The position numbers were made by a program, and so were the translations under genes. This document shows, piece by piece, positions 40,469-49,667 of a DNA stretch of 64,000 bases. Every line of letters begins with the position of its first letter. The first letter of the stretch is position 1. The stretch is from Spirochaeta sp. GTDB lineage: Bacteria; Spirochaetota; Spirochaetia; DSM-27196; Alkalispirochaetaceae. The DNA lies in contig SLRR01000001.1 of NCBI GenBank assembly GCA_007130865.1, forward strand, positions 1 through 64,000, read 5' to 3'. The notes under the pieces were generated by a model, which was given only the letters and a program-made list of their open reading frames with translations, was not told where the DNA came from and did not search any database.

Positions 40469-40948
40469 TCAGCGTCGCAACGCGCGAGGTAGCGCGTCGA
40501 GGTCGATCCTGTCGCCGGGACGGATCCCGAGCTCTCGGAATCTTCCCTGGTTTACCTCGAGGGCGTACCGGGCGGGATAGCGCGAACGTACCGGAGTCAG
40601 CGAATGTGGCTCCATATCGTGTATTTCCAGGATGCGCCCCCGGGCATCAATATAGGCGATTGAGAGCGACAATGGTGTATCCTTCATCCAGAACGTGCGC
40701 AACGCCGACTCTTCAAAAACAAACAGCATCCCCGCGTCGGGTTCGAGTTCCCGGCGGAACATCAGTCCCCGCTGTCGCTCCTCGTCGGTAACCGCCAATT
40801 CCACCCGGAACGGGTGTTCCCCCACGCGAAGAATCACCGTTTCCTGATCGTCCGCGCAGGCGGAGACCGTAAACAGAACAACGAGCAGCACGGAAATTGA
40901 CCAGGTTGATCGAGTTGAGCGACGAAATACTCCGTTAAAACTCCTCAA
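40469..40948 (-). CDS. DUF192-family lipoprotein
   Basis: 159 residues. An N-terminal hydrophobic segment ends with the lipobox-like VSAC (Cys about 31), so the protein is probably a lipoprotein. The rest is DUF192: VELAVTDEERQRGLMFRRELEPDAGMLFVFEESALRTFWMKDTPLSLSIAYIDARGRI, then MEPHSLTPVRS and YALEVNQGRFRELGIRPGDRI. The family has a small beta fold of unknown function and is widespread in bacterial envelopes. The start overlaps the preceding gene by 14 bases. Confidence 0.88.
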   Translation of the reverse strand: MRSFNGVFRRSTRSTWSISVLLVVLFTVSACADDQETVILRVGEHPFRVELAVTDEERQRGLMFRRELEPDAGMLFVFEESALRTFWMKDTPLSLSIAYIDARGRILEIHDMEPHSLTPVRSRYPARYALEVNQGRFRELGIRPGDRIDLDALPRALRR

Positions 40949-41495
40949 GAAACTGCTCCCTCGTCATGTCCTCGATCGCCTCAAGGGCGCGTCGCTCCCG
41001 ACGCCGTACTTCAAACGTCTCCAGGTCAAGGTAACGGACCGTCAACGGTCGTTCAAGCTCGATCCGGGTCAAACGGTCCTGCCACACCGCGCGTTGCGGG
41101 TTCAGGTCCAGCGGTGGCCCGTAGCGATCCTGAAGGCGGTTGTAGAGCTGGAAATAATCCAGGCGTTGTCGGTCGAGGTAAAGCGCTATGATGTACAGTG
41201 CACCGTCCTGAAACTGGAAGAGTCCCCGGGAAACGTATCCACGCCCGTCTGTATCGATCACTTCTCCACCGTTTCCGGGAGCCAGCGACACGTCCGGTTC
41301 TCCACGGTAGTTGAAGTAAAAGTCCGCCTCCAGGGCGGTTTGAACCGTCAAGTAGGGTGTACCGAGCTGCAGTTCACGGAAACCGCGCTGGAGGAACGGT
41401 TCCGCCGGGACCAGGTCCTGGGCGGCGGACTCTTCCGAGACGCTCCATAATGCAACAAGGACGATCAGAAACGCTGAACGCGGAAACCTTCTCAT
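40935..41495 (-). CDS. Secreted protein of unknown function
   Basis: 186 residues with a signal peptide (RSAFLIVLVALWSVSEESAAQ). The mature part (LQRGFRELQLGTPYLTVQTALE, ALYIIALYLDRQRLDYFQLYNRLQDRYGPPLDLNP, RIELERPLTVRYLDLETFE) suggests a small alpha+beta periplasmic domain. The first block plus RYGPP recalls SmpA/BamE-type or 'tracking' domains in which a protein is modelled on ELQLGT and RYG motifs, but I cannot assign a family. It sits between the zinc-ribbon gene and DUF192, overlapping the latter. Confidence 0.75.
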   Translation of the reverse strand: MRRFPRSAFLIVLVALWSVSEESAAQDLVPAEPFLQRGFRELQLGTPYLTVQTALEADFYFNYRGEPDVSLAPGNGGEVIDTDGRGYVSRGLFQFQDGALYIIALYLDRQRLDYFQLYNRLQDRYGPPLDLNPQRAVWQDRLTRIELERPLTVRYLDLETFEVRRRERRALEAIEDMTREQFLEEF

Positions 41496-41514
41496 ATAAG
41501 ACGTATCGGCGTAA

Positions 41515-41886
41515 TCAGATCCTCAGGTAAACCTGGGAAAGAACGAGGAACGCCGCCACCATAGCGGCCAGCACCACCCAGAACAACCAGTCCGGTACGG
41601 GACGACGGCGCCGGGCGTACCGCTTCTCCCGGCGGGAGCGCCGCATCACCCGGGGAGTGGAATCTTGTGATCCCTCCGGGGGTGTCCCCGGGACGATCTC
41701 GTACCGGACAGGACGTTCCTCGGCGAGAAACCCGCAGATCGGGCATCCACGGACAAAATGGTGTTGTTTACCACGGTAACCACACTGCGGGCACTTGATC
41801 GCGACAAACACGGCTCCGCAGTGTGGACAGAGTTCGTCCGATTCCTTTACCTCTTTGCCGCAGTTTTCACAGAAAAACTGTCTCAT
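41515..41886 (-). CDS. Zinc-ribbon membrane protein
   Basis: 123 residues. Three zinc-ribbon half-sites lie in the first 55: FCENCGKEV, LCPHCGAVF, KCPQCGYRG and GCPICGFLA, enough for two zinc ions. A basic linker (RRSRREKRYARRRRP) precedes a single C-terminal membrane helix (WLFWVVLAAMVAAFLVLSQVYL), so it is tail-anchored with the ribbons in the cytoplasm. Such proteins are unassigned and may be adaptors. No strong ribosome site is visible; it follows the upstream secreted-protein gene by about 30 bases. Confidence 0.8.
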   Translation of the reverse strand: MRQFFCENCGKEVKESDELCPHCGAVFVAIKCPQCGYRGKQHHFVRGCPICGFLAEERPVRYEIVPGTPPEGSQDSTPRVMRRSRREKRYARRRRPVPDWLFWVVLAAMVAAFLVLSQVYLRI

Positions 41887-41915
41887 CTACGGAGCCGGTC
41901 CGGGAGAACGCGAGT

Positions 41916-42896
41916 TCACGGCGCGGTGATCGACTGAGGAAACGCAAACGTACCGAGTGAGAAGCGTTCCGCCCTGTTTCCTGCACGGTGTGAAGCAGCA
42001 ACCTCCACGTAAAGCGGTCCCGCGCCGAGTAGTTCGAGAGAACGAAGATGATCCCGGATTGACGGACGGTCGACCTCAAACTCTATAAAGTTCTCGTGCT
42101 TGCCGTACTGTCCCACCCAGTGCAGGGAGCCGTCCGCGCTGTGATACACCACCGGTCCGCTGCGACCGTCCACGAGGATGGACACCTCGCCGATCGCGCG
42201 CTGCGGCGTCTCCGCGGTAACCAGACGAAGGTGATAACCGGTATCGTTCAGAATAGGACCGTCCGCGAGGATCGCCGTGAACCAGCGGTTGGCACCGTCC
42301 TGCGAATAAACGTGCCGGACCGCTGTACCGCCGATCCGCCAGAAACGCGACTCTTCCAGTGAGATCGTCTCTCCAAGCGACGCCGCCTCCACTCGCACGG
42401 GGACGTCGGTCGTCGTGAAGGAGAGCAACGGTCGTTCCTCCTCCCAATCGATCGCGATACCATCGATCATTACCGGTTCCGGATACGCCGGAAGATCCCA
42501 GGGGGCCAGCTGCAGCGTAGAATCGCCGACGCGTACTATCCGGGAACGATCGATCGTTACCGGCGTACTCCCATCGGGTAGCGACACCACCACCGCGCGA
42601 TAGGAAAGTCCGGAAACGAGCCCCGCGTAATACCCCACGAGAGTTCCCTTTCCGGAATCAACCGGCACCATCCCCTGCGGCGCGACGACGCGAAGATCCT
42701 CTGCGGATGCGTTCAGCGCCCGGGTTATACTGGACTCCGATTGGGGAACCACGGTTCGGTCCGGCGACACCACGGCAAAAACCAGGGGAGCCCGTTCCGT
42801 ATTGACGATCGTACGTGTTTCGCCCCGTAAAGTTCCGGGTAATGTCACCGCCAGGAACGCGCACGCCAGGAAAACCCCGAATCTTGTAGCTTTCAT
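41916..42896 (-). CDS. Large secreted protein of unknown function
   Basis: 326 residues with a signal peptide (FGVFLACAFLAVTLPGTLRG). The mature protein appears to be all-beta with alternating hydrophobic strands (APLVFAVVSPDRTVVPQSES, YYAGLVSGLSYRAVVVSLPDG, RPLLSFTTTDVPVRVEAASLG, GYHLRLVTAETPQRAIGEVSI, FIEFEVDRPSIRDHLRSLELL). The N-terminus mentions a short Ig-like segment. I do not recognise the family; it may be a spirochaete envelope protein. GATAAA lies six bases before the ATG and could be part of a leaderless promoter. It is separated by 32 bases from the hydrolase gene. Confidence 0.72.
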   Translation of the reverse strand: MKATRFGVFLACAFLAVTLPGTLRGETRTIVNTERAPLVFAVVSPDRTVVPQSESSITRALNASAEDLRVVAPQGMVPVDSGKGTLVGYYAGLVSGLSYRAVVVSLPDGSTPVTIDRSRIVRVGDSTLQLAPWDLPAYPEPVMIDGIAIDWEEERPLLSFTTTDVPVRVEAASLGETISLEESRFWRIGGTAVRHVYSQDGANRWFTAILADGPILNDTGYHLRLVTAETPQRAIGEVSILVDGRSGPVVYHSADGSLHWVGQYGKHENFIEFEVDRPSIRDHLRSLELLGAGPLYVEVAASHRAGNRAERFSLGTFAFPQSITAP

Positions 42897-42928
42897 GCTA
42901 CTTTTATCGGCCGGTGACGTCCCGGGGT

Positions 42929-43735
42929 TCAGCTACGGAACCACTCGATCACGGAACGGGCAACCTCGTCCCGTTCCGGTCCGTTGGTTACGACGTGGCC
43001 GGACTCCGTGAGTTCCACCGTCTTCTGCATTGTTGCCCCGAGATCCCGTCGGATCCGTTCGGTCACGCCGGCAGGGACGGTCTCGTCCTCCCTGGAAACG
43101 ACGGTAAGCGTCGGGCACGTTACCCGGGGTAGCGCCCTTCGCGCTCTGCGGGCGAGTCGGTAGAGATGCGCGGTCTGACGCGGCCACTGCAGGTTCCAGT
43201 ACTGTTCCGCCAGATGCTCTCGTTCCGGATCTACCCGTTCGGGGTCCTCCGGATCGAACACGTTGGCCTCGGAGGTCTGGACCCTATGAGGAGGAACCAA
43301 AAACTGCAGCAACGGGGTGAAGCGTACAAGCGGATGCGTGAAATCCAGAGCGGGTGCAAACAGCGCCGCTCCGGCCAGCGGAAACTGCGCCGCCAGGAGA
43401 ACGGTTAATACGCCTCCCATGGACAACCCCGCGGCGTAGACGCGACGGGATCCGTCGGCAAGCTCCAGGTATCCGTCCACTGCGGCACGCCACCAGTCGC
43501 CCGCCCCGGATGCGCGGAAATCCTCCCCCGTCGTACCATGACCGGGAAGGCGTGGTCCCAGCACGGTGTAACCCGCATCGTAGAACCGTTCCGCCAGGTA
43601 ACGCAGATCACCGATGTATCCGGTGAACCCGTGGAGAAGTAATATCGCCGGGGCTTCAGGACCGGCGTCCATTCTGAGAGTTCTGGCTCCCGTCAGGACG
43701 CGCGTGTGTGCAGGTATACGTTGCAAACGTTCCAT
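42929..43735 (-). CDS. Alpha/beta hydrolase (carboxylesterase/monoacylglycerol lipase type)
   Basis: 268 residues with an alpha/beta hydrolase layout: LLLHGFTGYIGDLRYLAERF (oxyanion region HGF), GPRLPGHGTTGEDF, nucleophile elbow AGLSMGGVL (Ser about 104), a short cap (QTSEANVFDPEDPERVDPE), acid VSREDETVP and catalytic His in ESGHVVTNG. This matches Est30-type carboxylesterases and bacterial monoglyceride lipases, cytosolic enzymes hydrolysing short acyl esters. TAAGAT lies six bases before the ATG and its promoter overlaps that of the cupin gene on the other strand. Confidence 0.88.
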   Translation of the reverse strand: MERLQRIPAHTRVLTGARTLRMDAGPEAPAILLLHGFTGYIGDLRYLAERFYDAGYTVLGPRLPGHGTTGEDFRASGAGDWWRAAVDGYLELADGSRRVYAAGLSMGGVLTVLLAAQFPLAGAALFAPALDFTHPLVRFTPLLQFLVPPHRVQTSEANVFDPEDPERVDPEREHLAEQYWNLQWPRQTAHLYRLARRARRALPRVTCPTLTVVSREDETVPAGVTERIRRDLGATMQKTVELTESGHVVTNGPERDEVARSVIEWFRS

Positions 43736-43741
43736 TGATGA

Positions 43742-43790
43742 ATCTTACGACGCACCGGGCGGTGACACAAGCGCTTCGTCACAGTACATT
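43742..43790. promoter_or_regulatory. Overlapping divergent promoters (hydrolase and cupin)
   Basis: Plus strand: GTGACA 43762-43767 and TACATT 43785-43790, 17 bases apart, six bases before the cupin ATG. Minus strand: TTGTGT 43770-43765 and TAAGAT 43747-43742, 17 bases apart, six bases before the hydrolase ATG. The -35 boxes share 43765-43767. Confidence 0.5.
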
Positions 43791-43796
43791 GGTATC

Positions 43797-44168
43797 ATGA
43801 AATCGGATAGTACTGTGTTTCACCAGACAACGCCCTTTGTCGTTCCTACCGGGGACGGAAAGCTGATCGAGGAGCACTTCGGGCTCGCCTCCACCGGAGA
43901 AGACGCGCTCAGCATCGCGCACATGGTAGCGCCTCCCGGGTGGAGCGAGCCGCCGCAGACACCGGAGTTTGGAGAGTTTACGCTCGTTTCCCGGGGACAC
44001 AAGCAGGCAGCGCTGGGGGATCGCACGATCGTTCTTGAACCGGGACATTCGCTCTTTGTTCCGCCCGGCGTAACGGTGCAATACAGCAACCCCTTCGATG
44101 AAGAGGTCGAATACTGGTCGGTCTGCATGCCGGCGTTCTCACCGGAACGGGTGAACCGTGAGTCCTGA
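43797..44168 (+). CDS. Cupin-domain protein
   Basis: 123 residues, a single small beta-barrel cupin. The pattern TLVSRGHKQAALGDRTIVLEPGHSLFVPPGVTVQYSNPFDEEVEYWSVC shows the second cupin half (PG...PPGVxHxxxNP), with Gln in place of the usual His, so metal binding may differ or be absent. The first half has TPEFGEFTLVSRG. Such proteins range from sugar isomerases to ectoine-type enzymes; no substrate can be given. The ATG was chosen because the promoter would start RNA at it. The next gene overlaps its end. Confidence 0.82.
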   Translation: MKSDSTVFHQTTPFVVPTGDGKLIEEHFGLASTGEDALSIAHMVAPPGWSEPPQTPEFGEFTLVSRGHKQAALGDRTIVLEPGHSLFVPPGVTVQYSNPFDEEVEYWSVCMPAFSPERVNRES

Positions 44169-44976
44169 CCGTTCCTGCTGGATCTACCATCTCGCCCGTC
44201 GCGACGGGAGCGCACTGTTTCTTCATCCCTTCGTCAAGCGGGGAAGTTTTCTGGATCTGCCTGCCGGCACGGAACTGGAGGGGTACTATGGACGTGAACC
44301 ACGGGTGGAATCGCTTTCTGCACTTCGAACCGAGTTGTACCGTCGTGCCGATGAAGATGTCCGGGACTGGATAAACGAGCGTCGATTCATCCCGCGTTTT
44401 CTCTTTGCGTCGATGATCTTTCTCGTGGTGTTTCTCTTCATGTCCCTGGTGGTCCATACTCCGATACCGCTGCTTGATGAGCTGCTCGCCAGCGGCGCCG
44501 CCGGAGCGACCGCGTTTGTCATGGCGGGGCGTTTCTTTGAGAAGACCGGTGTCGCGGTACAACGACGGGATGCGCTCCACGCGCAGGTAGACAACGTTCT
44601 CTTTAACGAATCGGATTACGTTCATAAACTTGAGAACGCCTTCCACCACCTCGATCGTACCGGAGCCGCTGTTTCATCGGGATCCGCCGATCGATACAAC
44701 CACGGATACGACCAGGATGGACGCTACCACGACGGCAGCGACGAAACATCCTCCCTCGAAAGGAAGCTTCAGGATCTCTGGCAGGATAACCGCGAGGAAA
44801 CGCAGCGGGTTCTGGAATTGTTAAAAACTCTTCTTGGTGTGAACCCCTGGAAACGAGCTGCCCGGGAGCTGCGTCGTGGCCGCCTCTCGCGTAAAGTGGA
44901 GGATCTCGTTCACCGGGGAGAAGTCGAACCGGCGCTGATCACGCTGTACGACAAGTTGCGCCGGTCCGCCCCGTAG
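44158..44976 (+). CDS. Membrane protein of unknown function
   Basis: 272 residues. A GTG at 44158 starts 11 bases before the cupin stop. Residues 77-110 hold one or two membrane helices (RFLFASMIFLVVFLFMSLVV and LLASGAAGATAFVMAGRFF). The N-terminal part is cytoplasmic-looking with aromatic strands (ALFLHPFVKRGSFLDLPAG). The C-terminal half is charged and helical, with a Gly/His/Asp-rich stretch (about 175-195) and a coiled region ERKLQDLWQDNREETQRVLE. It is not a family I know; co-translation with the cupin suggests a joint role. Confidence 0.75.
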   Translation: MSPDRSCWIYHLARRDGSALFLHPFVKRGSFLDLPAGTELEGYYGREPRVESLSALRTELYRRADEDVRDWINERRFIPRFLFASMIFLVVFLFMSLVVHTPIPLLDELLASGAAGATAFVMAGRFFEKTGVAVQRRDALHAQVDNVLFNESDYVHKLENAFHHLDRTGAAVSSGSADRYNHGYDQDGRYHDGSDETSSLERKLQDLWQDNREETQRVLELLKTLLGVNPWKRAARELRRGRLSRKVEDLVHRGEVEPALITLYDKLRRSAP

Positions 44977-44994
44977 GTATCGCCGTTACCTCCG

Positions 44995-47900
44995 TTATTT
45001 CCGCCTGACCACCAGGATCGTCAGGTCGTCATACTGTTCGTCTTCGCGCAGGTGCGTGTAGGTGCGGTATAAACCTTCCAGCGGTGAAACCTCGTCGCCC
45101 GGAGCCTTCCCGGAGGAATCGCCCTGCGCGGCGCTTCCGCGTCCACCATCGTTTGACTCTGCGGGACGAGCAGGATGCGCGAAGTACGTTCGGTACTGGA
45201 GGAAATGCTCCCGGAGAAAATCGTCCACCATTGCATCGACACGTACCCTGTCGGTCGGTCCCGCCGTCGGGTCCGGTACGAGGCGAAAGACCTTCTCCGC
45301 CGCGACGATCGCCAGGGCAAGATCCCGTCCGTCGGGAGAACACCCGCGAAAATCGAACTCCAGCACTTCTCCCTCTACGGGGTTCAGCACCTTCTCCAGT
45401 CGATACGTTCCACCGGTCTGCACCGCGCGGACAATATCGTGGATACGCTGGATGGTGAACTCCTCACCATCGTGTCCAAGGCCCAGATCGGCGGGCACCT
45501 CTTCCTTGTCGATCATCTCCTGCGTCACGACCATAGGTGAGAAATCACTGTTTCGAAGAAGTCGCTTCGCCTCTTCCATGCCGTCCGTGAAGAGAAGCAG
45601 AACGTCCCCCGACGCAACCTGCCTGGTCTCCTGCGGGAACGTGATCGGCATATCCTCGCTGCTGAACATCCCGGAGGCTGGACCTCCCGGAATTGAGAGG
45701 ATCTCCACGTCCCGGGAATCGTTCCGATAGACGTGAAGCTGGTTATCACCGGCGTTCACCGTGTAGAACGCGCCGGTCTGGACGTCCAGGATTCCCGCGG
45801 TAAGCGCGGCAAAACGGCCCTTGAACTGCTGTTCCGCCACCACGTCGTTCACGCGTACTACCATCGAGGAAAGATCCAGTCCGGGCCGTTTCTCCGTCCA
45901 TCCACGAAAGTAGTCCTGGAAGACCGTGGCCACCTGGACCATGATAAGCGCCGCGGGTATCCCCTTACCCGCGACGTCGCACTTGATCATCGCGTAGTAC
46001 CGGTCGCTGAGCTTCTGGTACGTAAAGTAGTCTCCGGAAACACCTTTTGCTCCCTCGTAGTACCCGAAGAAATAAGCGCCTGGAACGTCCAGCTCGCCGG
46101 AAGACTTCTTGGTGTCGTCGGATATCCGCTCCAGCGGAATGAACGCCTTCTGTGTCTCCTTACCAAAGAGCAGGTCCTTGTCGGCCTCGGCGGCTTTCAC
46201 GAGACCGTCGGTCATCGTATTGATCGAGTCGGCGAGCAGCTTGAGCTCGTCCCGGCTTCTGAGGTTCAGACTCGTTCCTTTCAGGGTGGACTTGTCCTCC
46301 GTGGCAGTGATCGTCTCCACGAGGCTCACCAGGCGCGTGATCGGAATAACGATGATCGTCGCCAGGAGGTACGCTCCCAGAATACCGAAACCCACCGCTA
46401 CGGCGGTCACTATAATGGTGGTAAGAATCAGCTCCCGTTGCGTCGCGGCGATCTCGTCCAGGATCGGTTGCGTCGTGACCGCCACGCGTACGGTACCGCG
46501 ATAGAAGTCCCGGAAATCGGCACCGGCGCCCGCCACGATATCCATTACCGGCCGGTAAAACACGAACGTCGTCATATCGGGACGTAGATCTTCCGGATCG
46601 AACGCGGGTTCGCTCCGAATCGGGCCGGCGATCTCCGTCAACCGCGCGCGACCGCGCTGGAGAAGATCGACCCGCACGCTGTCGATCCTGGCGATTTCCT
46701 CGTCGGGAGCGCCCTGCACGATAAGCTGCTGCGCCTGTCTCGATAGCTCCTCCAGCTCCGCCGGTATCTCACCGATCTCCTCGCGGGCGCGAAGATTAAG
46801 TTCCTCCACCATACGGGTTACGCTCGGAGTGATAATGTCTTCAAGTTGGGAGACCGCTACGGTGTATATCTCCGTATTAATCGTTTCACCGGACTGCGCA
46901 ACCGGATCACTGGTAGCGTAGATCGTCTCCACGTTGCCCTGAGCGTCCAGGCCGGTGATCGTTACGTGGAGCGCCTCCGCCATCGCCTCACCCTGCTCGA
47001 TCAGGTTCTGAAACTGGTCCAGATTCAGCTGGGGGTTCTCCAGGGCCGGGCGGGCACCCGTTACCTGACCTTCCAGCAGGAGTTCGATCCGCTCCTGCAA
47101 CCCCGCTACGAGGATGCGCTCCTGCCGTTGCAGCACGGTCCGGCCGAGCGAAACCGCCACGACCACCACCACGCTAACCACGAGGAGCACCACAAAGAAC
47201 GCGAACTTGAGGCGTAAACCGAATCCCTGCACTCTCATACGTCTGGTCCTTTCAGCGATGCCGGAAATATCTTCCACCGTTCTGCCGGACACGAGCGCCC
47301 GTGCCTCGAGGTTGAGTCGGCGGATTTCCCCGCCGATCGAGACGAGCCTCGTCATCGAGATCAGTATCAACGCCGCCGCCGCGGCGATCACCACAAGAAA
47401 CATCACGTCCTGGGTGTTCCGGCGGAGGTACGGGGCGGAAACGGTCTCGAAGCCCGGTCGATAGGCCGGGCGAAAGTCACCGTATTTTATGATACCTCGC
47501 GGGTCGAACCGCACCGGTTCCGGGGCAAAGTACATACCGCGCTCGGTATGGTTCAAACCCAGCCGATACGTGCCGCTCTCGATCTCTTCCACCAGGAGGT
47601 CCGTGATCGTCCGGTCATCGCGGAGAGCAAAACCATCCTGCCGGAGGTTGAACTCGTGGTCCCAGGGTGGTTCCCCCGTCCGGTCGAGCACGATCTGTCG
47701 GATCTCGCCGTTGGCAAGAAATCCCTGCCCGAGTATCGCCAGCCGGTGGCGACCGAGCAGGTCCCGTTCCACCGTTGTTCCCACCACTCGTGTAAAGGGT
47801 ACGAACTTGTCCAGGCGCAGCGGTACTGCCCTGGGCGGGCCGACGTTACCTACGTCGTCCACGGCGGCCACCGTCAGAACCCAGAGCCCGTCCGGCGCGT

Positions 47901-49623
47901 TGGTCCTGCTGATGGTCGGAACCGCGGTGGTCACCCGGGGAGGTACGGAGAACTGCGGAAGCTCTCCGGGCATCCGAGTCTCGGGTCCAAGGTAGTCCAG
48001 GCGGACGCTGTATCCCCCCAGGTGTTCCTCATCGGGAGGAGGCAGCCACCCCAGGGTAAACGTGTTGGACGCGAGGTAACCTCGTTCGTCCACCGGAGGC
48101 GGAGGAAACACCACCGGTCCCGGCGGAGTGGTATCGAGGTAATACCCGATCGTGGCCGGCTCCGACCAGTTCCCGGCAAAGTCGGTTGCTCGTACCCGCA
48201 GGTACCACTGTCCCTCCTCCTCCGCCCGGGAGACGATCGTACGGTCCGGTACACGCTGCATGATCTCCCGTGGTACGGGCGCGTCCGGGTCCCGGGACCA
48301 CGTCCAGGCGTAACCCCGGATTCCCGAGGGATCAGGAGGATCCCGCACGGCCACGCGGGCCGTAGCAGCGGCACTCCTGCCTCCGGCGGGGAAGTTCTCC
48401 GCCAGGAGCGTGGGCGCATCCACGGACTGGTCCGGCTCCTTGTAGACCACGGCGGCGCCACGCGGGCCTTCCCGCCGCTGCCAGAGTATGTGAAGACGAT
48501 CCCGGAAGTACACCGCTTCCGCGAACGACGCTTCTCCGACGGCGGGGCTGATCGTCTCGGTCTGCCACCTGAACTGTGCGGGTCGGCCCAGGACGATCCG
48601 GCTGTTTCCGGTGGGACTGGTAAACCAGACAATCACCGGTTCCGTACCGTCGAAGGTGATCCGCGGGGACCGGGCGGTATCAAAGCGGCCGGTCACCTCT
48701 TCGATGAAGCCGGTGGGTTCACCCCGAGCATCAAAGGTCTGCAGGTAAACCTGGGGGCTGCCCGCCTGAAAACGACGTTCCCATACAAGATAGAGTTCCG
48801 GGTCTTCCGGGTGCGCCACCAGGTGCGGTCGCTGGTTGTCGTACAGGTCCGCATTGTCGGTCTGCGCGGTATCCGCAAACGTTGTTATCCGACGCTGGTT
48901 CTCCCAGCTTCGGCCCCCGTCGGTGCTCTCCTTTATATAAAGCTGGTACGTGCTGCGGGCGGTGATATTGAGTCCCTGGTATACGACGAAATCTTTGTCT
49001 CCCACCGAGGCGTGACGCGGGAGAAAGATGAGACCCGTGGCGGAGTCCCTGTCCAGGGGGGTTGTGTCCGTCCATTCCAGGCCGTCACGGGAATTGACGT
49101 ACACTATCTGTTGACGACCGTCCAGGTTGCGGTTGACGAAGAGCGTGATCGACCCGTCGTTCATCTCCGCCAGGTACGGAGCGACGTTGGTGCGGTCCGT
49201 GCGGACGGTGTGGACCAGGTCAAATGAACGTCCCCGGTCAAGGGAACGGTAAATAAGCGTCTCCTCCGCGGAAGCGGTGACCGCCAGGTAGATCACGTCG
49301 TCCCGGGTGGCCACAGCGGAGTACAGCAACGGTGACGTTCCGCCGGAATAGTTGAACGGCCCCACCAACGCGGACCGACGATCCCACCGGCGGCCGGACC
49401 CGGAGTAGAGCGCGGAAATCCTCACCTCGCCGGACTCCTCGTCGAGTCGTGTCTCCTCCTGGTAGATGATCATGATCTCGTTCTGGAGAACGAGGAATCG
49501 GGGGTACCTGCCCTGGTCTCCCGTGAGCGAGACCGGGTCTTCAAAGAACTCCGTCCGTTCCGCCGCAACCTGCCGGGGCCACACCATTCCCGTGGCAACG
49601 AGAATCGAGAAAACCACAAACAC
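44995..49623 (-). CDS. Beta-propeller / HAMP / SpoIIE-type PP2C phosphatase sensor
   Basis: 1542 residues. Order: signal/anchor segment; about 30-430 sialidase-like beta-propeller (PRFLVLQNEIMIIYQEET, LAVTASAEETLIYRSLDRGR, YIKESTDGGRSW repeats); 430-700 Ig/FnIII-like segments; helix near 741; helix near 806; a second extracytoplasmic region rich in helices; helix near 1064-1090; HAMP to 1150; then a PP2C/SpoIIE phosphatase with metal aspartates in GVSGDYF, KCDVAGKGIPAALIM, LLFTDGMEEA and YDDLTILVV. It should sense periplasmic signals and dephosphorylate Ser/Thr on a cytosolic anti-anti-sigma-like or other target; no such target gene is adjacent. Start is a GTG with weak ribosome site. Downstream of the TPR gene. 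Confidence 0.85.
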   Translation of the reverse strand: MFVVFSILVATGMVWPRQVAAERTEFFEDPVSLTGDQGRYPRFLVLQNEIMIIYQEETRLDEESGEVRISALYSGSGRRWDRRSALVGPFNYSGGTSPLLYSAVATRDDVIYLAVTASAEETLIYRSLDRGRSFDLVHTVRTDRTNVAPYLAEMNDGSITLFVNRNLDGRQQIVYVNSRDGLEWTDTTPLDRDSATGLIFLPRHASVGDKDFVVYQGLNITARSTYQLYIKESTDGGRSWENQRRITTFADTAQTDNADLYDNQRPHLVAHPEDPELYLVWERRFQAGSPQVYLQTFDARGEPTGFIEEVTGRFDTARSPRITFDGTEPVIVWFTSPTGNSRIVLGRPAQFRWQTETISPAVGEASFAEAVYFRDRLHILWQRREGPRGAAVVYKEPDQSVDAPTLLAENFPAGGRSAAATARVAVRDPPDPSGIRGYAWTWSRDPDAPVPREIMQRVPDRTIVSRAEEEGQWYLRVRATDFAGNWSEPATIGYYLDTTPPGPVVFPPPPVDERGYLASNTFTLGWLPPPDEEHLGGYSVRLDYLGPETRMPGELPQFSVPPRVTTAVPTISRTNAPDGLWVLTVAAVDDVGNVGPPRAVPLRLDKFVPFTRVVGTTVERDLLGRHRLAILGQGFLANGEIRQIVLDRTGEPPWDHEFNLRQDGFALRDDRTITDLLVEEIESGTYRLGLNHTERGMYFAPEPVRFDPRGIIKYGDFRPAYRPGFETVSAPYLRRNTQDVMFLVVIAAAAALILISMTRLVSIGGEIRRLNLEARALVSGRTVEDISGIAERTRRMRVQGFGLRLKFAFFVVLLVVSVVVVVAVSLGRTVLQRQERILVAGLQERIELLLEGQVTGARPALENPQLNLDQFQNLIEQGEAMAEALHVTITGLDAQGNVETIYATSDPVAQSGETINTEIYTVAVSQLEDIITPSVTRMVEELNLRAREEIGEIPAELEELSRQAQQLIVQGAPDEEIARIDSVRVDLLQRGRARLTEIAGPIRSEPAFDPEDLRPDMTTFVFYRPVMDIVAGAGADFRDFYRGTVRVAVTTQPILDEIAATQRELILTTIIVTAVAVGFGILGAYLLATIIVIPITRLVSLVETITATEDKSTLKGTSLNLRSRDELKLLADSINTMTDGLVKAAEADKDLLFGKETQKAFIPLERISDDTKKSSGELDVPGAYFFGYYEGAKGVSGDYFTYQKLSDRYYAMIKCDVAGKGIPAALIMVQVATVFQDYFRGWTEKRPGLDLSSMVVRVNDVVAEQQFKGRFAALTAGILDVQTGAFYTVNAGDNQLHVYRNDSRDVEILSIPGGPASGMFSSEDMPITFPQETRQVASGDVLLLFTDGMEEAKRLLRNSDFSPMVVTQEMIDKEEVPADLGLGHDGEEFTIQRIHDIVRAVQTGGTYRLEKVLNPVEGEVLEFDFRGCSPDGRDLALAIVAAEKVFRLVPDPTAGPTDRVRVDAMVDDFLREHFLQYRTYFAHPARPAESNDGGRGSAAQGDSSGKAPGDEVSPLEGLYRTYTHLREDEQYDDLTILVVRRK

Positions 49624-49667
49624 CGCGTAGAATCCGCGACGGTGGAACGGGGTGAATCCTGGTGACG

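Noticed and set aside
42897-42916. GCCGATAA upstream of the secreted-protein gene as a sigma-28 flagellar promoter
   Set aside because: The -10-like motif is perfect, but there is no TAAA-type -35 at the needed distance, and the gene has no flagellar link.
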